Assembly: GCA_020161065.1 (NCBI GenBank)
Contig: JAIUPH010000011.1
Location: 186,001 to 250,000, forward strand
Direction: 5' to 3'
Length of the DNA stretch: 64,000 nt
Source of the DNA: Pseudomonadota bacterium
GTDB lineage: Bacteria > Pseudomonadota > Gammaproteobacteria > Burkholderiales > Burkholderiaceae_C
How positions within the stretch are numbered: the stretch's first letter is position 1; every line of letters begins with the position of its first letter. Below, piece by piece: positions 36,185 through 44,310 of this stretch. Under the pieces are notes generated by a model. It saw only the letters and a list, made by a program, of their open reading frames with translations. It had not been told where the DNA came from and did no database searches. A program made the position numbers and the translations under genes.

Positions 36185-36463
36185 CTTTCCACCCACGTCC
36201 CTACCCATGTCTTGACGGGCGCGCTCGACCGCGTTGCGCGGCGGCGCGGAATCGGTGCGAAGGCCCCGCCGCCGCCCCAACGACAACCGGCCCCGAAGGG
36301 CCCGCAAAGGTGCAGGTCGTGGCCGGCGCCGCAGCGCCCGCCATGCCGCGCCGATGCCGACAAAATGGCCTTTGGGCGCTCTTGCGCAGGATCAAGAAGC
36401 ATCCTAATATCGGACACAGATATTCTTTTATCGGACTGATCGGCGGCAGGAGCAGACAGGTTC
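36185..36463. other. Non-coding region upstream of the catabolic cluster
   Basis: No gene is supported here. The last 70 bp become AT-rich and contain TAATATCGGAC (36407-36417) and TTTATCGGAC (36427-36436), which match half-sites of the palindrome seen at other promoters of this cluster. They probably form the promoter/operator of the gene at 36464. Confidence 0.6.
36407..36436 (+). promoter_or_regulatory. Operator-like half-sites upstream of the NicX-like gene
   Basis: TAATATCGGAC and TTTATCGGAC lie 20 bp apart, two helical turns, 28-47 bp before the start of the first catabolic gene. Both contain ATCGGAC, shared with the sites at 48150, 50923 and 51060-51095. Confidence 0.55.
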
Positions 36464-37672
36464 ATGGCGGTCTTCGATCCGTTTCCGGTGCCGGCGCATC
36501 AGGGTCTGGCGCCCACGCACGTCATCGACTGGGAGGCCATCGCCAGCACGCTGGTGCGCCGCATCCTGGCGCTGCAGCGCGGCGAACGGGTGATCATTTC
36601 CACCGACCCCTACTACGGCGGCGCCGCGCTGGACGCGCTGCGCTGCGAGATCCAGCGCGCCGGTGCGCTGGAACTGGCCAGCATCCTGCACTGGTCGCCC
36701 ACGGTGTCGCAGTTGCGGCTGCCGAACGGGCGGCATCCGGACCGCGAGCTGGACCAAGCGGAGACGGCGGCGATGAAGCAGCTCTTCGCCTGTGCCGACG
36801 TGTTCGTGCTGCTGATGAACGACCGGCGCAGCCCGCGTCGCACGGTGGCCAACTCGCAATCCGACGAGGTGGTCAACGAGTGGCGCGGCGGCCGTGCCGT
36901 GCACCTGCACTGGTTCCAGGATCCACGCTTTCCGGACCCGTCGCACCCGGTGAACCTGCTGCACGATCGCGTCACCGAAGCGGCGCTGATCCGGCTCGAC
37001 TACGACTGGATGCGCCGCCTGATGGAGCGCATGGTGCAGCTCATCGCGGGCCGCGAGCTGCGGCTGACCGATGGCGCCGGCACCGACCTGCGCTTTCGTG
37101 CCGGGCTGCAGTTCCACACCAACTACGGCGATGCCTCGCGCGAGCGCATGGCGCGCTTCACCAGCGGCCGCGACCGCGAAGAGGAGGCGCCGGTCGGCAG
37201 CTTCCGCTTCATTCCCGAGGCCGGAACGGCCCACGGCCGGCTGGTGTTCCCGCGCCGCAAGGACGGCCAGTCACCGGCACTCGGCCGCGGGTTCGACACG
37301 CAGCCCTTCGCCGACGCCGGGCTGGCCTTCGAGTTCCGCGATGGCCAGGTCGTGGCGCTGCAGACCGAAGGCGACCAGCAGGCGCTGATGCAGGCCTGGC
37401 AGGCCGAGACCGGCGACAAAGGCGGCCTCGGTGAAGTGATCATCGGTTGCAACCCGCTGCTCACGCCGGTGCCCGGCAGCACGTTCCTGCCGCACTACGG
37501 CTTCGGCGCCGGCGTGCTGCGCCTGATCCTCGGTGACAACACGCTGTCCGGCGGCCGCGCGCGTTCCAGCTTCCACCGCTGGCTGATGTGGAGCGACGCC
37601 TCGCTCGAAGTCGAAGGCCGCCCGCTGATCGACCGCGGCCGGCAAGTTCCGCTCGAAGCGCTCTGTTCCTGA
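36464..37672 (+). CDS. M29 aminopeptidase-like/NicX-like protein
   Basis: The 402-residue protein resembles the M29-related family that includes 2,5-dihydroxypyridine 5,6-dioxygenase (NicX): GERVIISTDPYYGG early, VLLMNDRRSPRR, ELRLTDGAGTDLRF, and a C-terminal LPHYGFGAGVLR...FHRWLMWSDASLEVEG. In NicX and M29 enzymes the end carries an HxD metal-binding pair; here His371 is followed by Arg-Trp, so the Asp is missing at that position. The metal site is therefore changed. It starts an operon with a TctC protein and an NAD-binding protein. Ring cleavage or hydrolysis of the cluster's substrate is a guess. Confidence 0.6.
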   Translation: MAVFDPFPVPAHQGLAPTHVIDWEAIASTLVRRILALQRGERVIISTDPYYGGAALDALRCEIQRAGALELASILHWSPTVSQLRLPNGRHPDRELDQAETAAMKQLFACADVFVLLMNDRRSPRRTVANSQSDEVVNEWRGGRAVHLHWFQDPRFPDPSHPVNLLHDRVTEAALIRLDYDWMRRLMERMVQLIAGRELRLTDGAGTDLRFRAGLQFHTNYGDASRERMARFTSGRDREEEAPVGSFRFIPEAGTAHGRLVFPRRKDGQSPALGRGFDTQPFADAGLAFEFRDGQVVALQTEGDQQALMQAWQAETGDKGGLGEVIIGCNPLLTPVPGSTFLPHYGFGAGVLRLILGDNTLSGGRARSSFHRWLMWSDASLEVEGRPLIDRGRQVPLEALCS

Positions 37673-37694
37673 ACCCTTGCCAAGAGAACCCGCC

Positions 37695-38675
37695 ATGCCT
37701 TGCTCCCGCCGCAGCGTGCCGTTCCTCCTCGCCGGCCTGCTGTTGGGCGCGGTGACGGCCGAAGCCGCCGATGGCTTTCCCACGCCCGGCAAGCCCATCC
37801 GCATCATCGTGCCGTTCACGGCCGGCGGCCAGGCCGAGACGATGGCGCGCATCGTCGGCACGCGCCTGGCCGACGTGCTAGGCGTGCCGGTGATCGTCGA
37901 GACCAAGCCCGGTGCCAGCACGGCCTTGGGCGCGTCGGAGGTCCAGCGGGCCGCGCCCGACGGCCACACGCTGCTGTTCACCAACGGGCTGACCCATGCG
38001 CAGAACCCGCACCTGCGTGCCAAGCTGGCCTACGACCCCCGGAAGTTCACGCCGATCTTCCAGCTGGTCGAATCCGGCAACGTGCTGATCGCCAACCACT
38101 CGCTGCCGGTCGGCAACGTGCGCGAGTTGGTGGCCTTCGCGAAGGCCAACCCGGGCAAGATCAGCTACGCCTCCATCGGCGCCGGCTCCGGCGCGCACCT
38201 GCTGGCCGAGCTGTTCATGCAGAAGACCGGCACGGCGCTGACGCACATTCCCTACAAGGGCAGCGCCGATGCCAACCGCGACCTCTGGGGCGGCCAAGTC
38301 GACGTCATGTTCGACGGCTTCGGCACCGCCATCCAGGGGCTCAACGCCAAGCGCGTCAAGGCGCTGGGCATCGCCACGAAGACACGCAATCCGGCGCTGC
38401 CCGATGTGCCCACGCTCGCCGAGCAAGGCGTCGACGGCGTCGACCTGCAGGGCTACATCGGCTTCTTCGGCCCGGCCGACATGCCGCCGGCCGTGGTGAC
38501 GCGCCTGAATGCGGAGATGCAGAAGATCCTGGACACGCCGGCGGTCACCGAGCAGATCCTGCAAGGCGGCAACACGCCGGCCGGCGGCTCGGCGGCAAAG
38601 TTCGCCAAGGTGGTTGCCGAGCAGTACGACACCTGGGGCGGCGTCATCCAGAAGATCGGCCTGAAGCTGGAATGA
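37695..38675 (+). CDS. TctC/Bug-family periplasmic binding protein (1)
   Basis: The 326-residue protein has a signal peptide (RRSVPFLLAGLLLGAVTAEAADG) and the Bug signature KPIRIIVPFTAGGQAETMAR, ENKPGAS-like VETKPGASTALG, and YASIGAGSGAHLLAEL. Bug proteins bind carboxylated or aromatic small molecules in the periplasm, classically for a TctAB transporter. No TctA or TctB gene is in the window, so it is an orphan receptor, as is common in Burkholderiales. It lies between the NicX-like gene and an NAD-binding protein gene (4-bp overlap), so its ligand is probably the cluster's substrate. Confidence 0.9.
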   Translation: MPCSRRSVPFLLAGLLLGAVTAEAADGFPTPGKPIRIIVPFTAGGQAETMARIVGTRLADVLGVPVIVETKPGASTALGASEVQRAAPDGHTLLFTNGLTHAQNPHLRAKLAYDPRKFTPIFQLVESGNVLIANHSLPVGNVRELVAFAKANPGKISYASIGAGSGAHLLAELFMQKTGTALTHIPYKGSADANRDLWGGQVDVMFDGFGTAIQGLNAKRVKALGIATKTRNPALPDVPTLAEQGVDGVDLQGYIGFFGPADMPPAVVTRLNAEMQKILDTPAVTEQILQGGNTPAGGSAAKFAKVVAEQYDTWGGVIQKIGLKLE

Positions 38676-39553
38676 GCGTCGCGATTCTGGTGCTCGGCGC
38701 GACGGGCCGCGTCGGCTCGCTCGTCGTGCGGGAACTGGCCGCGGCGGGCTCAAGCGTCGGCGGCCTGGTGCGTGACCCGGCCCGCGCCGCCGCGCTGTGG
38801 CCCGCGGGTGTGCACGCGGTGGCCGGCGACCTGGCCGATGCCGCATCGGTGCGCCGCGCGATGCACGGCGTGCAGGCGGTGCTGATCAGCTCGCCGGTGC
38901 ATCCGCAATTGGCGCCGTGGCAGTGCCAGGCCATGCACGCGGCCGCGGATGCGGGCGTGCGCCGCATCGTCAAGCTGTCCGGCTCGGCCTGGACGATGCG
39001 TCCTGGCGATTGCACCACCATCGGCGCGGCCCATGCCGCGGCCGAGGCCGAGTTGCAGGCACTGGTCGCCGCCGGCCGGTGCCAGGGCGTGTGCATCCGG
39101 CCCAACGCCTTCCTGCAGGGCATGCTCGGTCGCGTCGTCGCCGAAGCGCAGGCCGGCGGCCGCTTCGCGCTCGCGCTGGGCGACGCCCGCGTGGCTTTCG
39201 CCGACGTGCGCGACATCGCCGCGGCCTGCGCGCAGGCGCTGCGCGCAACGGCGCCGCCGGCCGGCATCGAGGTGACCGGGCCGGCCGCCGTCGGCGGTGC
39301 CGATATCGCGGTGCTGCTGCAGCGCCTGCTGTCGCGCCCGGTGGCTTACCGGCCGATCGAGGTTGCCGAGGCGATCGACCGCGCGCGCGCCACCGGCCTG
39401 TCGGCGTTCACGCTCCGGCACCAGCAAGAGGTGCTGCTGCGGCTGCGTGCCGGGGCGGGCGAGCCGGTCAGCGCCGAGTTCCAGGCCGCCGTGGGCCGCA
39501 CGCCGCGCACGGTCGACGCTTACCTGGCCGAGGCCTGCGCCGCACGGGCCTGA
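38672..39553 (+). CDS. NmrA-like/atypical SDR NAD(P)-binding protein
   Basis: The 293-residue protein starts MSVAILVLGATGRVGSLVVREL, the glycine-rich nucleotide-binding motif of atypical short-chain dehydrogenases (GxTGxxG type). It continues with GDLADAASVRRAM, KLSGS and RPNAFLQGM, resembling the NmrA/azoreductase-like group. It lacks the classical YxxxK catalytic pair at the usual position, so it may be a quinone or azo reductase or a redox sensor. The ATG overlaps the TctC stop by 4 bp. It ends the operon and converges on the thiol dioxygenase gene. Confidence 0.8.
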   Translation: MSVAILVLGATGRVGSLVVRELAAAGSSVGGLVRDPARAAALWPAGVHAVAGDLADAASVRRAMHGVQAVLISSPVHPQLAPWQCQAMHAAADAGVRRIVKLSGSAWTMRPGDCTTIGAAHAAAEAELQALVAAGRCQGVCIRPNAFLQGMLGRVVAEAQAGGRFALALGDARVAFADVRDIAAACAQALRATAPPAGIEVTGPAAVGGADIAVLLQRLLSRPVAYRPIEVAEAIDRARATGLSAFTLRHQQEVLLRLRAGAGEPVSAEFQAAVGRTPRTVDAYLAEACAARA

Positions 39554-39570
39554 GGCCGCTGGTGCGCCGG

Positions 39571-39590
39571 TGCGCCGGCGCGCCGGCGCA
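39571..39590. terminator. Perfect 20-bp palindrome between convergent genes
   Basis: TGCGCCGGCGCGCCGGCGCA is a perfect palindrome between the stops of the NAD-binding protein and thiol dioxygenase genes. It can form a cruciform or hairpin and may serve as a bidirectional terminator, though no T-run follows. Confidence 0.4.
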
Positions 39591-39597
39591 GCGAGCC

Positions 39598-40185
39598 TCA
39601 GTCGCGCCCCAGTTCCGGTGGACGCGCGTTGGCGTAGCCCGAGACGAAGTCCTTCACCGTGCCGTCCGGCGCGAACACGCTGCGCCGGATCGTGCCGATG
39701 TTGCCGCCGTAGACGTGGATGCTGATCGAGACGCGGTCGTCGAAGGCATTGCGTACGCGATGAACATCGCCCAGCGTCGGCGACACCGCCTCGACCTGCC
39801 CCGGCTCCAGTCGATGCTCGGGGCCCAGCGGTCGCGGCTCGCCGGCGCCGACCGCGTAGGCTTGACCGAATTCCGCGCCGCGCAGCACGCCGATCAGCCC
39901 CCAGACGGTATGGTTGTGAACCGGCGTGGCCTGTCCTGGCCCCCAGACGAAAGAGACGACCGAGAAGCGCTCTTGCGGGTCCACGTGCAGCAGGTACTGC
40001 TGGTAGTGCCGCGCATCGGGCTGGGCGCATTCCGGCGGCAGCCAGTCGTCGCGCGCCACCAGCGCGGCCAGCAGCCGCGAGCCGGCGACGACCAGTGCGG
40101 GCTCGGCCGGCGCGCCATCCAGCAAGGTGGCGAAGGCGCCGACGAATTCGCGCAGCGGCTTGAGGGTGTCGGGTGGTGTCGTCAT
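39598..40185 (-). CDS. Thiol dioxygenase of the cysteine dioxygenase family
   Basis: The 195-residue cupin has the three-histidine iron site of cysteine/3-mercaptopropionate dioxygenases: His90 and His92 in PVHNHTVWG and His142 in DVHRVRN. SISIHVYGGNI follows near residue 160. These enzymes add two oxygens to a thiol to give a sulfinate. Whether the substrate is cysteine, 3-mercaptopropionate or another thiol cannot be decided here. It is last in a long minus-strand operon that begins near 45.5 kb, which includes a MetC-like lyase, so thiol chemistry fits the context. Confidence 0.85.
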   Translation of the reverse strand: MTTPPDTLKPLREFVGAFATLLDGAPAEPALVVAGSRLLAALVARDDWLPPECAQPDARHYQQYLLHVDPQERFSVVSFVWGPGQATPVHNHTVWGLIGVLRGAEFGQAYAVGAGEPRPLGPEHRLEPGQVEAVSPTLGDVHRVRNAFDDRVSISIHVYGGNIGTIRRSVFAPDGTVKDFVSGYANARPPELGRD

Positions 40186-40224
40186 GATCTCCGGAGCGTC
40201 GAAGGCAATTGCGGTGCGGATCCC

Positions 40225-40983
40225 TCAACGCGGGCGCGTGGCCGAGCGATAGGCGGCGATGCGCGCCTTCAGCCCCGGCCGGGCAGCGGAACGCACCAGG
40301 CGCTGCAGGTCCAGCGCGTCGCCGACGGTGCCGCGCGGGCGGCGCGCGCCCGCTGCCGCCTCGTGGATCGCGGCATGGGTCGCGTCGTCCAGCCGGCGCT
40401 GCGACTGCAGCAGCCGCTCGCGCTCATCGTCCAGCGCGCCGGCGGCGATGCGTTCGTGCGCCAGGCCGGCGCGCAGCGCCTGTGGCGTGTCGATGCGCTT
40501 GCCGCTGAGCACCCAGTCCTGCGCGACGCGCGCGCCCACCGCGTCGGCCAGGCGGCCGGTGCCCAGCACGAGGCCGAAGCCGGCGCCCGGAAAGGCAAAC
40601 TCCGCCTCGCCAACCACCCAGCGCAGCGAGCAGGCGCAGAACAGGTCGGCGCCGGCGCCCAGCGCACGGCCCTGCGCGATGGCCAGCGTCGGAAAGCGTG
40701 CGGCCGAGACCGCCTGCAGCAGCAGTTCGACGCGGATGAACCGCGCCAGCAGGCTGTCGTCGGTCTCCGACTCCAGGTCGGACAGATCGAAGCCGGTGCA
40801 GAAGTTCGCGCCGGCGCCTTCGATCGTCAGCAGCCGCGGGCGCAAGGCATCGGCGCGCGCCAGCGCCTGCTCGAAGGCGGCGACCAGCGTGTCCGACAGC
40901 GCGTTGCCGCGCTCGGGGCGCTGCAGGCACAGGCGCAGGCAGTCGCCGTCCGCGGTGAGCTGCAATGCGGGCGCTTCGCTCAT
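40225..40983 (-). CDS. Enoyl-CoA hydratase/isomerase family protein
   Basis: The 252-residue protein has the crotonase fold: LCLQRPERGNALS at the N-terminus, GANFCTGFDLSDLE for CoA binding and the oxyanion hole, and GRALGAGADLFCACS. The two catalytic glutamates of true hydratases are changed: the usual GGGxEL segment reads GAGADL, and the following P-E reads P-G (FAFPGAGFG). It may therefore catalyse a different crotonase reaction, such as hydrolysis, decarboxylation or isomerisation. It overlaps the CoA-transferase gene by 4 bp and probably acts on the CoA ester that enzyme makes. Confidence 0.85.
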   Translation of the reverse strand: MSEAPALQLTADGDCLRLCLQRPERGNALSDTLVAAFEQALARADALRPRLLTIEGAGANFCTGFDLSDLESETDDSLLARFIRVELLLQAVSAARFPTLAIAQGRALGAGADLFCACSLRWVVGEAEFAFPGAGFGLVLGTGRLADAVGARVAQDWVLSGKRIDTPQALRAGLAHERIAAGALDDERERLLQSQRRLDDATHAAIHEAAAGARRPRGTVGDALDLQRLVRSAARPGLKARIAAYRSATRPR

Positions 40984-42140
40984 CGGCCGTAGGTCGCGCG
41001 GATCTCGTCGCTGTGCTCGCCCAACGCCGGCGGCGGGCGGCGGATCGGCAGCCCGACGCCATCGATGCGGATCGGCGAGGCGAAAGTGCGCGTCGCATGC
41101 CCGTTGGGCAGCGTCAGCGGCTGCACCCAGCCCATGTGCTGCGTCTGCGGGTCGGCCAGCGCCTGCGCGTAGGTGTTGATGCGCGCGTGCGGCACGCCGG
41201 CGCGGTGGAACACGCCGATCCAATGCTCGACCGGCCGTTGCTCGAAGTGCTGCTCCAGGATTTGCCGCAGCTCGTCCTGGTGCGCGGCACGCAGCGTCGG
41301 CGTCAGGAAGCGCGGGTCGTTCGCCAACTCGGGCAGGTCCAGCGCCTGCAGCACCTGCAGCCACAGCTTGTGGTTGCCGGCGGCAATGGCGAAGTAGCCG
41401 TCCTGCGCGCGGAAGGCCTGATAAGGCGCATTGCGCGGATGGGCCGAGCCCAGCTTGCGCGGGTCGCGGCCGCTGCCGAAATACTCGCTGGTCTGCAGCG
41501 CCGCGATGCCCAGCGTGCAACCGAACATCGGAATGTCGATGTGCCCGCCGCGGCCGCCGCCGCGCACCCGCGCCAGCCCGGCGGCGATCGCGAAGGCGGC
41601 ATACAGGCCCGATGCGAAGTCGGACACCGGCACGCCGCACTTGACGGGCGCGCCGTCGGGCTCGCCGGTCACGCTCATCACGCCCGCGGCGGCCTGCACC
41701 GTCAGGTCGAAGCCGCCCTCGCCGGCGCGCGGCCCGTCCTGGCCGAAGGCCGAGATCGAGCAGTACAGCAGCCCCGGGTGCTGCGCCGCGAAGTCCTCGT
41801 AGCCCAGGCCCAGCCGGTCCATCACGCCCGGCCGGTTGTTCTCGACCAGCACCTGGGCATCGAGCACCAGCCGGCGCGCGATGGCGCGGTCGGCCGGCAG
41901 CTTGAGGTCCAGCACCACCGAGCGCTTGTTGCGGTTCAGCGAGGCGAAGTTCTCGCTGAAGCCCGCGCTGAGCGGTGGCCACTGGCGCAGGCCGTCGCCG
42001 GCCGGCGGCTCCACCTTGACGACGTCGGCCCCCATGTCGGCCAGCAGCATCGCCGCAAAGGGCCCGGCCGCGGTGGAGCAGAACTCCACGACGCGGACCC
42101 CGGCCAGCGCAAGATCGGTATCGCTCATCGTTGTCTTCAT
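40980..42140 (-). CDS. CaiB/BaiF-type (class III) CoA-transferase
   Basis: The 386-residue protein has the class III CoA-transferase pattern: LAGVRVVEFCSTAAGPFAAMLLADMGADVVKVE at the N-terminus, NRNKRSVVLDLK, and VSDFASGLYAAFAI with the catalytic Asp in SDF. These enzymes transfer CoA between carboxylic acids, here activating a pathway acid. The start ATG at 42140 overlaps the upstream stop by 4 bp. It lies between a MetC-like PLP enzyme and a crotonase-like protein in one operon, so it likely activates the acid left after lyase action. Confidence 0.92.
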   Translation of the reverse strand: MKTTMSDTDLALAGVRVVEFCSTAAGPFAAMLLADMGADVVKVEPPAGDGLRQWPPLSAGFSENFASLNRNKRSVVLDLKLPADRAIARRLVLDAQVLVENNRPGVMDRLGLGYEDFAAQHPGLLYCSISAFGQDGPRAGEGGFDLTVQAAAGVMSVTGEPDGAPVKCGVPVSDFASGLYAAFAIAAGLARVRGGGRGGHIDIPMFGCTLGIAALQTSEYFGSGRDPRKLGSAHPRNAPYQAFRAQDGYFAIAAGNHKLWLQVLQALDLPELANDPRFLTPTLRAAHQDELRQILEQHFEQRPVEHWIGVFHRAGVPHARINTYAQALADPQTQHMGWVQPLTLPNGHATRTFASPIRIDGVGLPIRRPPPALGEHSDEIRATYGR

Positions 42141-43339
42141 TCGTTGACGGCGGCCATCGCTTCGAAGCCGGCCTGCAGATCGGCGATCAAGGCGTCAGGC
42201 GATTCCAGCCCGACGTGCAGCCGCACCAGCGGGCCGCCGCTCCAGGGCCGCGCGGTGCGAAGGTCCGCCAGGTGCGCCGGCATGATGAGGCTTTCGAACC
42301 CGCCCCAGGAAAAGCCCAGCCGGAAGTGGCGCCGCCGGTCGCACAGCGCTGCCAGTTGCGCCTGGCTGGCCTGCTTCAGCTCGAAGCCGAACAAGCCGTT
42401 GGCGCCGCTGAAGTCGCGCTTCCACAGCGCATGCTGCGGGTGCGATTCGAGCGCCGGGTGCAGCACGCGGGCCACCTCGGGCCGCGCGGCGAGCCAGCGC
42501 GCCACGGCCAGGCCATGCTGCTCGTGTGCGGGCATGCGCACGTCCAGCGTGCGCATGCCGCGCAGGATCAGCCAGGCATCGTCTCCGCCGACGCACAGCC
42601 CCTGCTGGCGCACGGCCTGGTGCACGCGCGGCCACAGTTCGTCGCGGACGACAATGGCGCCCATCAGCACATCGGCATGGCCGCTCCAGTACTTGGTCAA
42701 GGGCAGCACCGAAACGTCCAGGCCCCAGTCGAAGGGCCGCGCCAGCCGCGGCGAGGCCCAGGCGTTGTCCAGGCAAGTCGGCACGCCATGCCGCCGCGCC
42801 ACTGCGCACAGCGCTGGCACGTCCTGGATCTCGAAGGTGTAGCTGCCCGGGCTTTCCATGTAGAGCATGCGCGTGTTCGGCCGCATCAGCGCCTCGATGC
42901 CGGCGCCGATGCACGGATCGTAGAACTCGGTCTGCACGCCCAGGCGGGCGAGCATGCCGCGCGCAAACAGCCGCGCCGGCCCGTACACCGAATCGCTCAT
43001 CAACAGGTGGTCGCCCGGCGACAGGAAGGCCAGCAGCGCGGTGGCGATGGCGTTCAGCCCGCTCGGCACCAGCGCCACGCGCACGGCGTGCGGGCCGGCT
43101 TCGAGCGTGCCCACCGAGTCGGCCAGCGCAAAGGTCGTCGGCGTGCCGGCGGTGGCGTAGTTGGCCGCGCGAAGCTGGCCGGCGGCGGTGGCGGCGACGG
43201 CCGCGCGCGTCTCGGCCAGCGTGTCGAACAGCACGCTGGAGGCGCGCCAGACCGGCAGGTTGACGCTCTCGTAAGGCGACGGGCCGGCGCTGCGGCCAAG
43301 CTCCGCCAGCGCCGGCGGCAGCGGCGGCTGGCCGCTCAC
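42137..43339 (-). CDS. Cys/Met-metabolism PLP enzyme, cystathionine beta-lyase (MetC)-like
   Basis: The 400-residue protein is a fold-type I PLP enzyme of the Cys/Met group. It has YATAGTPTTFALAD, VPSGLNAIATALLAF, DSVYGPAR, DNAWASPRL and LTKYWSGHADVLMG with the PLP-binding lysine. The proteobacterial MetC TKYxxGHxD pattern is closest. MetC-like enzymes cleave C-S bonds by beta-elimination. In this degradation operon it could act on an S-conjugate rather than cystathionine. GTG at 43339 overlaps the upstream stop by 4 bp and is preferred over a GTG nine bases upstream. Confidence 0.85.
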   Translation of the reverse strand: MSGQPPLPPALAELGRSAGPSPYESVNLPVWRASSVLFDTLAETRAAVAATAAGQLRAANYATAGTPTTFALADSVGTLEAGPHAVRVALVPSGLNAIATALLAFLSPGDHLLMSDSVYGPARLFARGMLARLGVQTEFYDPCIGAGIEALMRPNTRMLYMESPGSYTFEIQDVPALCAVARRHGVPTCLDNAWASPRLARPFDWGLDVSVLPLTKYWSGHADVLMGAIVVRDELWPRVHQAVRQQGLCVGGDDAWLILRGMRTLDVRMPAHEQHGLAVARWLAARPEVARVLHPALESHPQHALWKRDFSGANGLFGFELKQASQAQLAALCDRRRHFRLGFSWGGFESLIMPAHLADLRTARPWSGGPLVRLHVGLESPDALIADLQAGFEAMAAVNE

Positions 43340-44310
43340 GATCGCCACTCCGTCGCCACGCCAGCGTCGATGGCCTGCGCGCGCTGCAGCGCCAGTTCGA
43401 GCGCGGCGAGGTCCAGCGCGCCGAAGCCCAGCGACTTGTACAGCGTCACCTCGCGCTCATCGCGGCGGCCCTCGGCGCGGCCGCACAGCACGTCGCCCAG
43501 TTCGGCGACGATGGCCGCTTCGCTGATCGCGCCGGCGGCCAGCGCGCGCCGCACATCGCCCGATTCGGCGAGCGCCGCGTCGCGCCGGTCGACGAACAGC
43601 CGCGCGCGCGCCATCAGCGCGGGCTCGATCTCGCAGGCCAGCGGCGTGCTCGAGCCCACGGCGTTGACGTGGCAGCCGGGGGCGATCCAGCCGGCCTGCA
43701 GGATGGGATCGACGGCCGCGGTGACGGTGCAGACGACGTCGGCGTCGCGCACCGCGGCTTCGATGCTGGGCACCGCCACGGCGCCGAACGTCTGCGCCAG
43801 TTGCGCCGCCTTTTGCGGCGAGCGCCCCCACACGCGAAGTTCGGCCGCGGGCAGGATGGTGCGCATGGCCTGCAGATGCGAGCGGCCCTGCACGCCGGCG
43901 CCGACCACCGCCACCGTGCGCGCACGCGGACGGGCCAAGGTCAGCGTGGCCAGCGCCGAAGTCGCCGCCGTGCGCAGCGTGGTGAGCTGCGGCGCGTCGG
44001 CCACGGCCAGCACGCGGCCGTCGTCGCCGTCGTGCAGCACCACCAGGCCCTGCAGCGGATCGAGGCCGCGCGCCGCGTTGGCCGGCGTGACCACCATCTC
44101 CTTCAGGCACCAGCGGCGCGGCGCGGCCTCGCGCAGCGCCGGCATCAGCGTCAAGCCGGTGGCGCTGGTGCCCGGCGGCCTGACGCGGCTGCGCAGCGGG
44201 GTGTGGAAGCGGCCTTCGGCCACGTCGATGAAGACGGCGCGCATCGCATCGATGCACGAGCGCATGTCCAGGCATTCGCGCAGCGCCTGGCCGTCGAGGA
44301 CGCGCATCAT
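43336..44310 (-). CDS. Ornithine cyclodeaminase/mu-crystallin family protein
   Basis: The 324-residue protein shows the OCD/mu-crystallin fold: an N-terminal substrate domain (RSRVRPPGTSATGLTLMPAL, KEMVVTPAN) and a Rossmann domain VAVVGAGVQGRSHLQAM, followed by NAVGSSTPLACEI. Members include ornithine cyclodeaminase, alanine dehydrogenase and ketimine reductase. The specific reaction here is unknown; reduction of a cyclic imine or deamination of an amino acid intermediate would suit an N-containing substrate. Its ATG overlaps the amidohydrolase stop by 4 bp. Confidence 0.85.
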   Translation of the reverse strand: MMRVLDGQALRECLDMRSCIDAMRAVFIDVAEGRFHTPLRSRVRPPGTSATGLTLMPALREAAPRRWCLKEMVVTPANAARGLDPLQGLVVLHDGDDGRVLAVADAPQLTTLRTAATSALATLTLARPRARTVAVVGAGVQGRSHLQAMRTILPAAELRVWGRSPQKAAQLAQTFGAVAVPSIEAAVRDADVVCTVTAAVDPILQAGWIAPGCHVNAVGSSTPLACEIEPALMARARLFVDRRDAALAESGDVRRALAAGAISEAAIVAELGDVLCGRAEGRRDEREVTLYKSLGFGALDLAALELALQRAQAIDAGVATEWRS

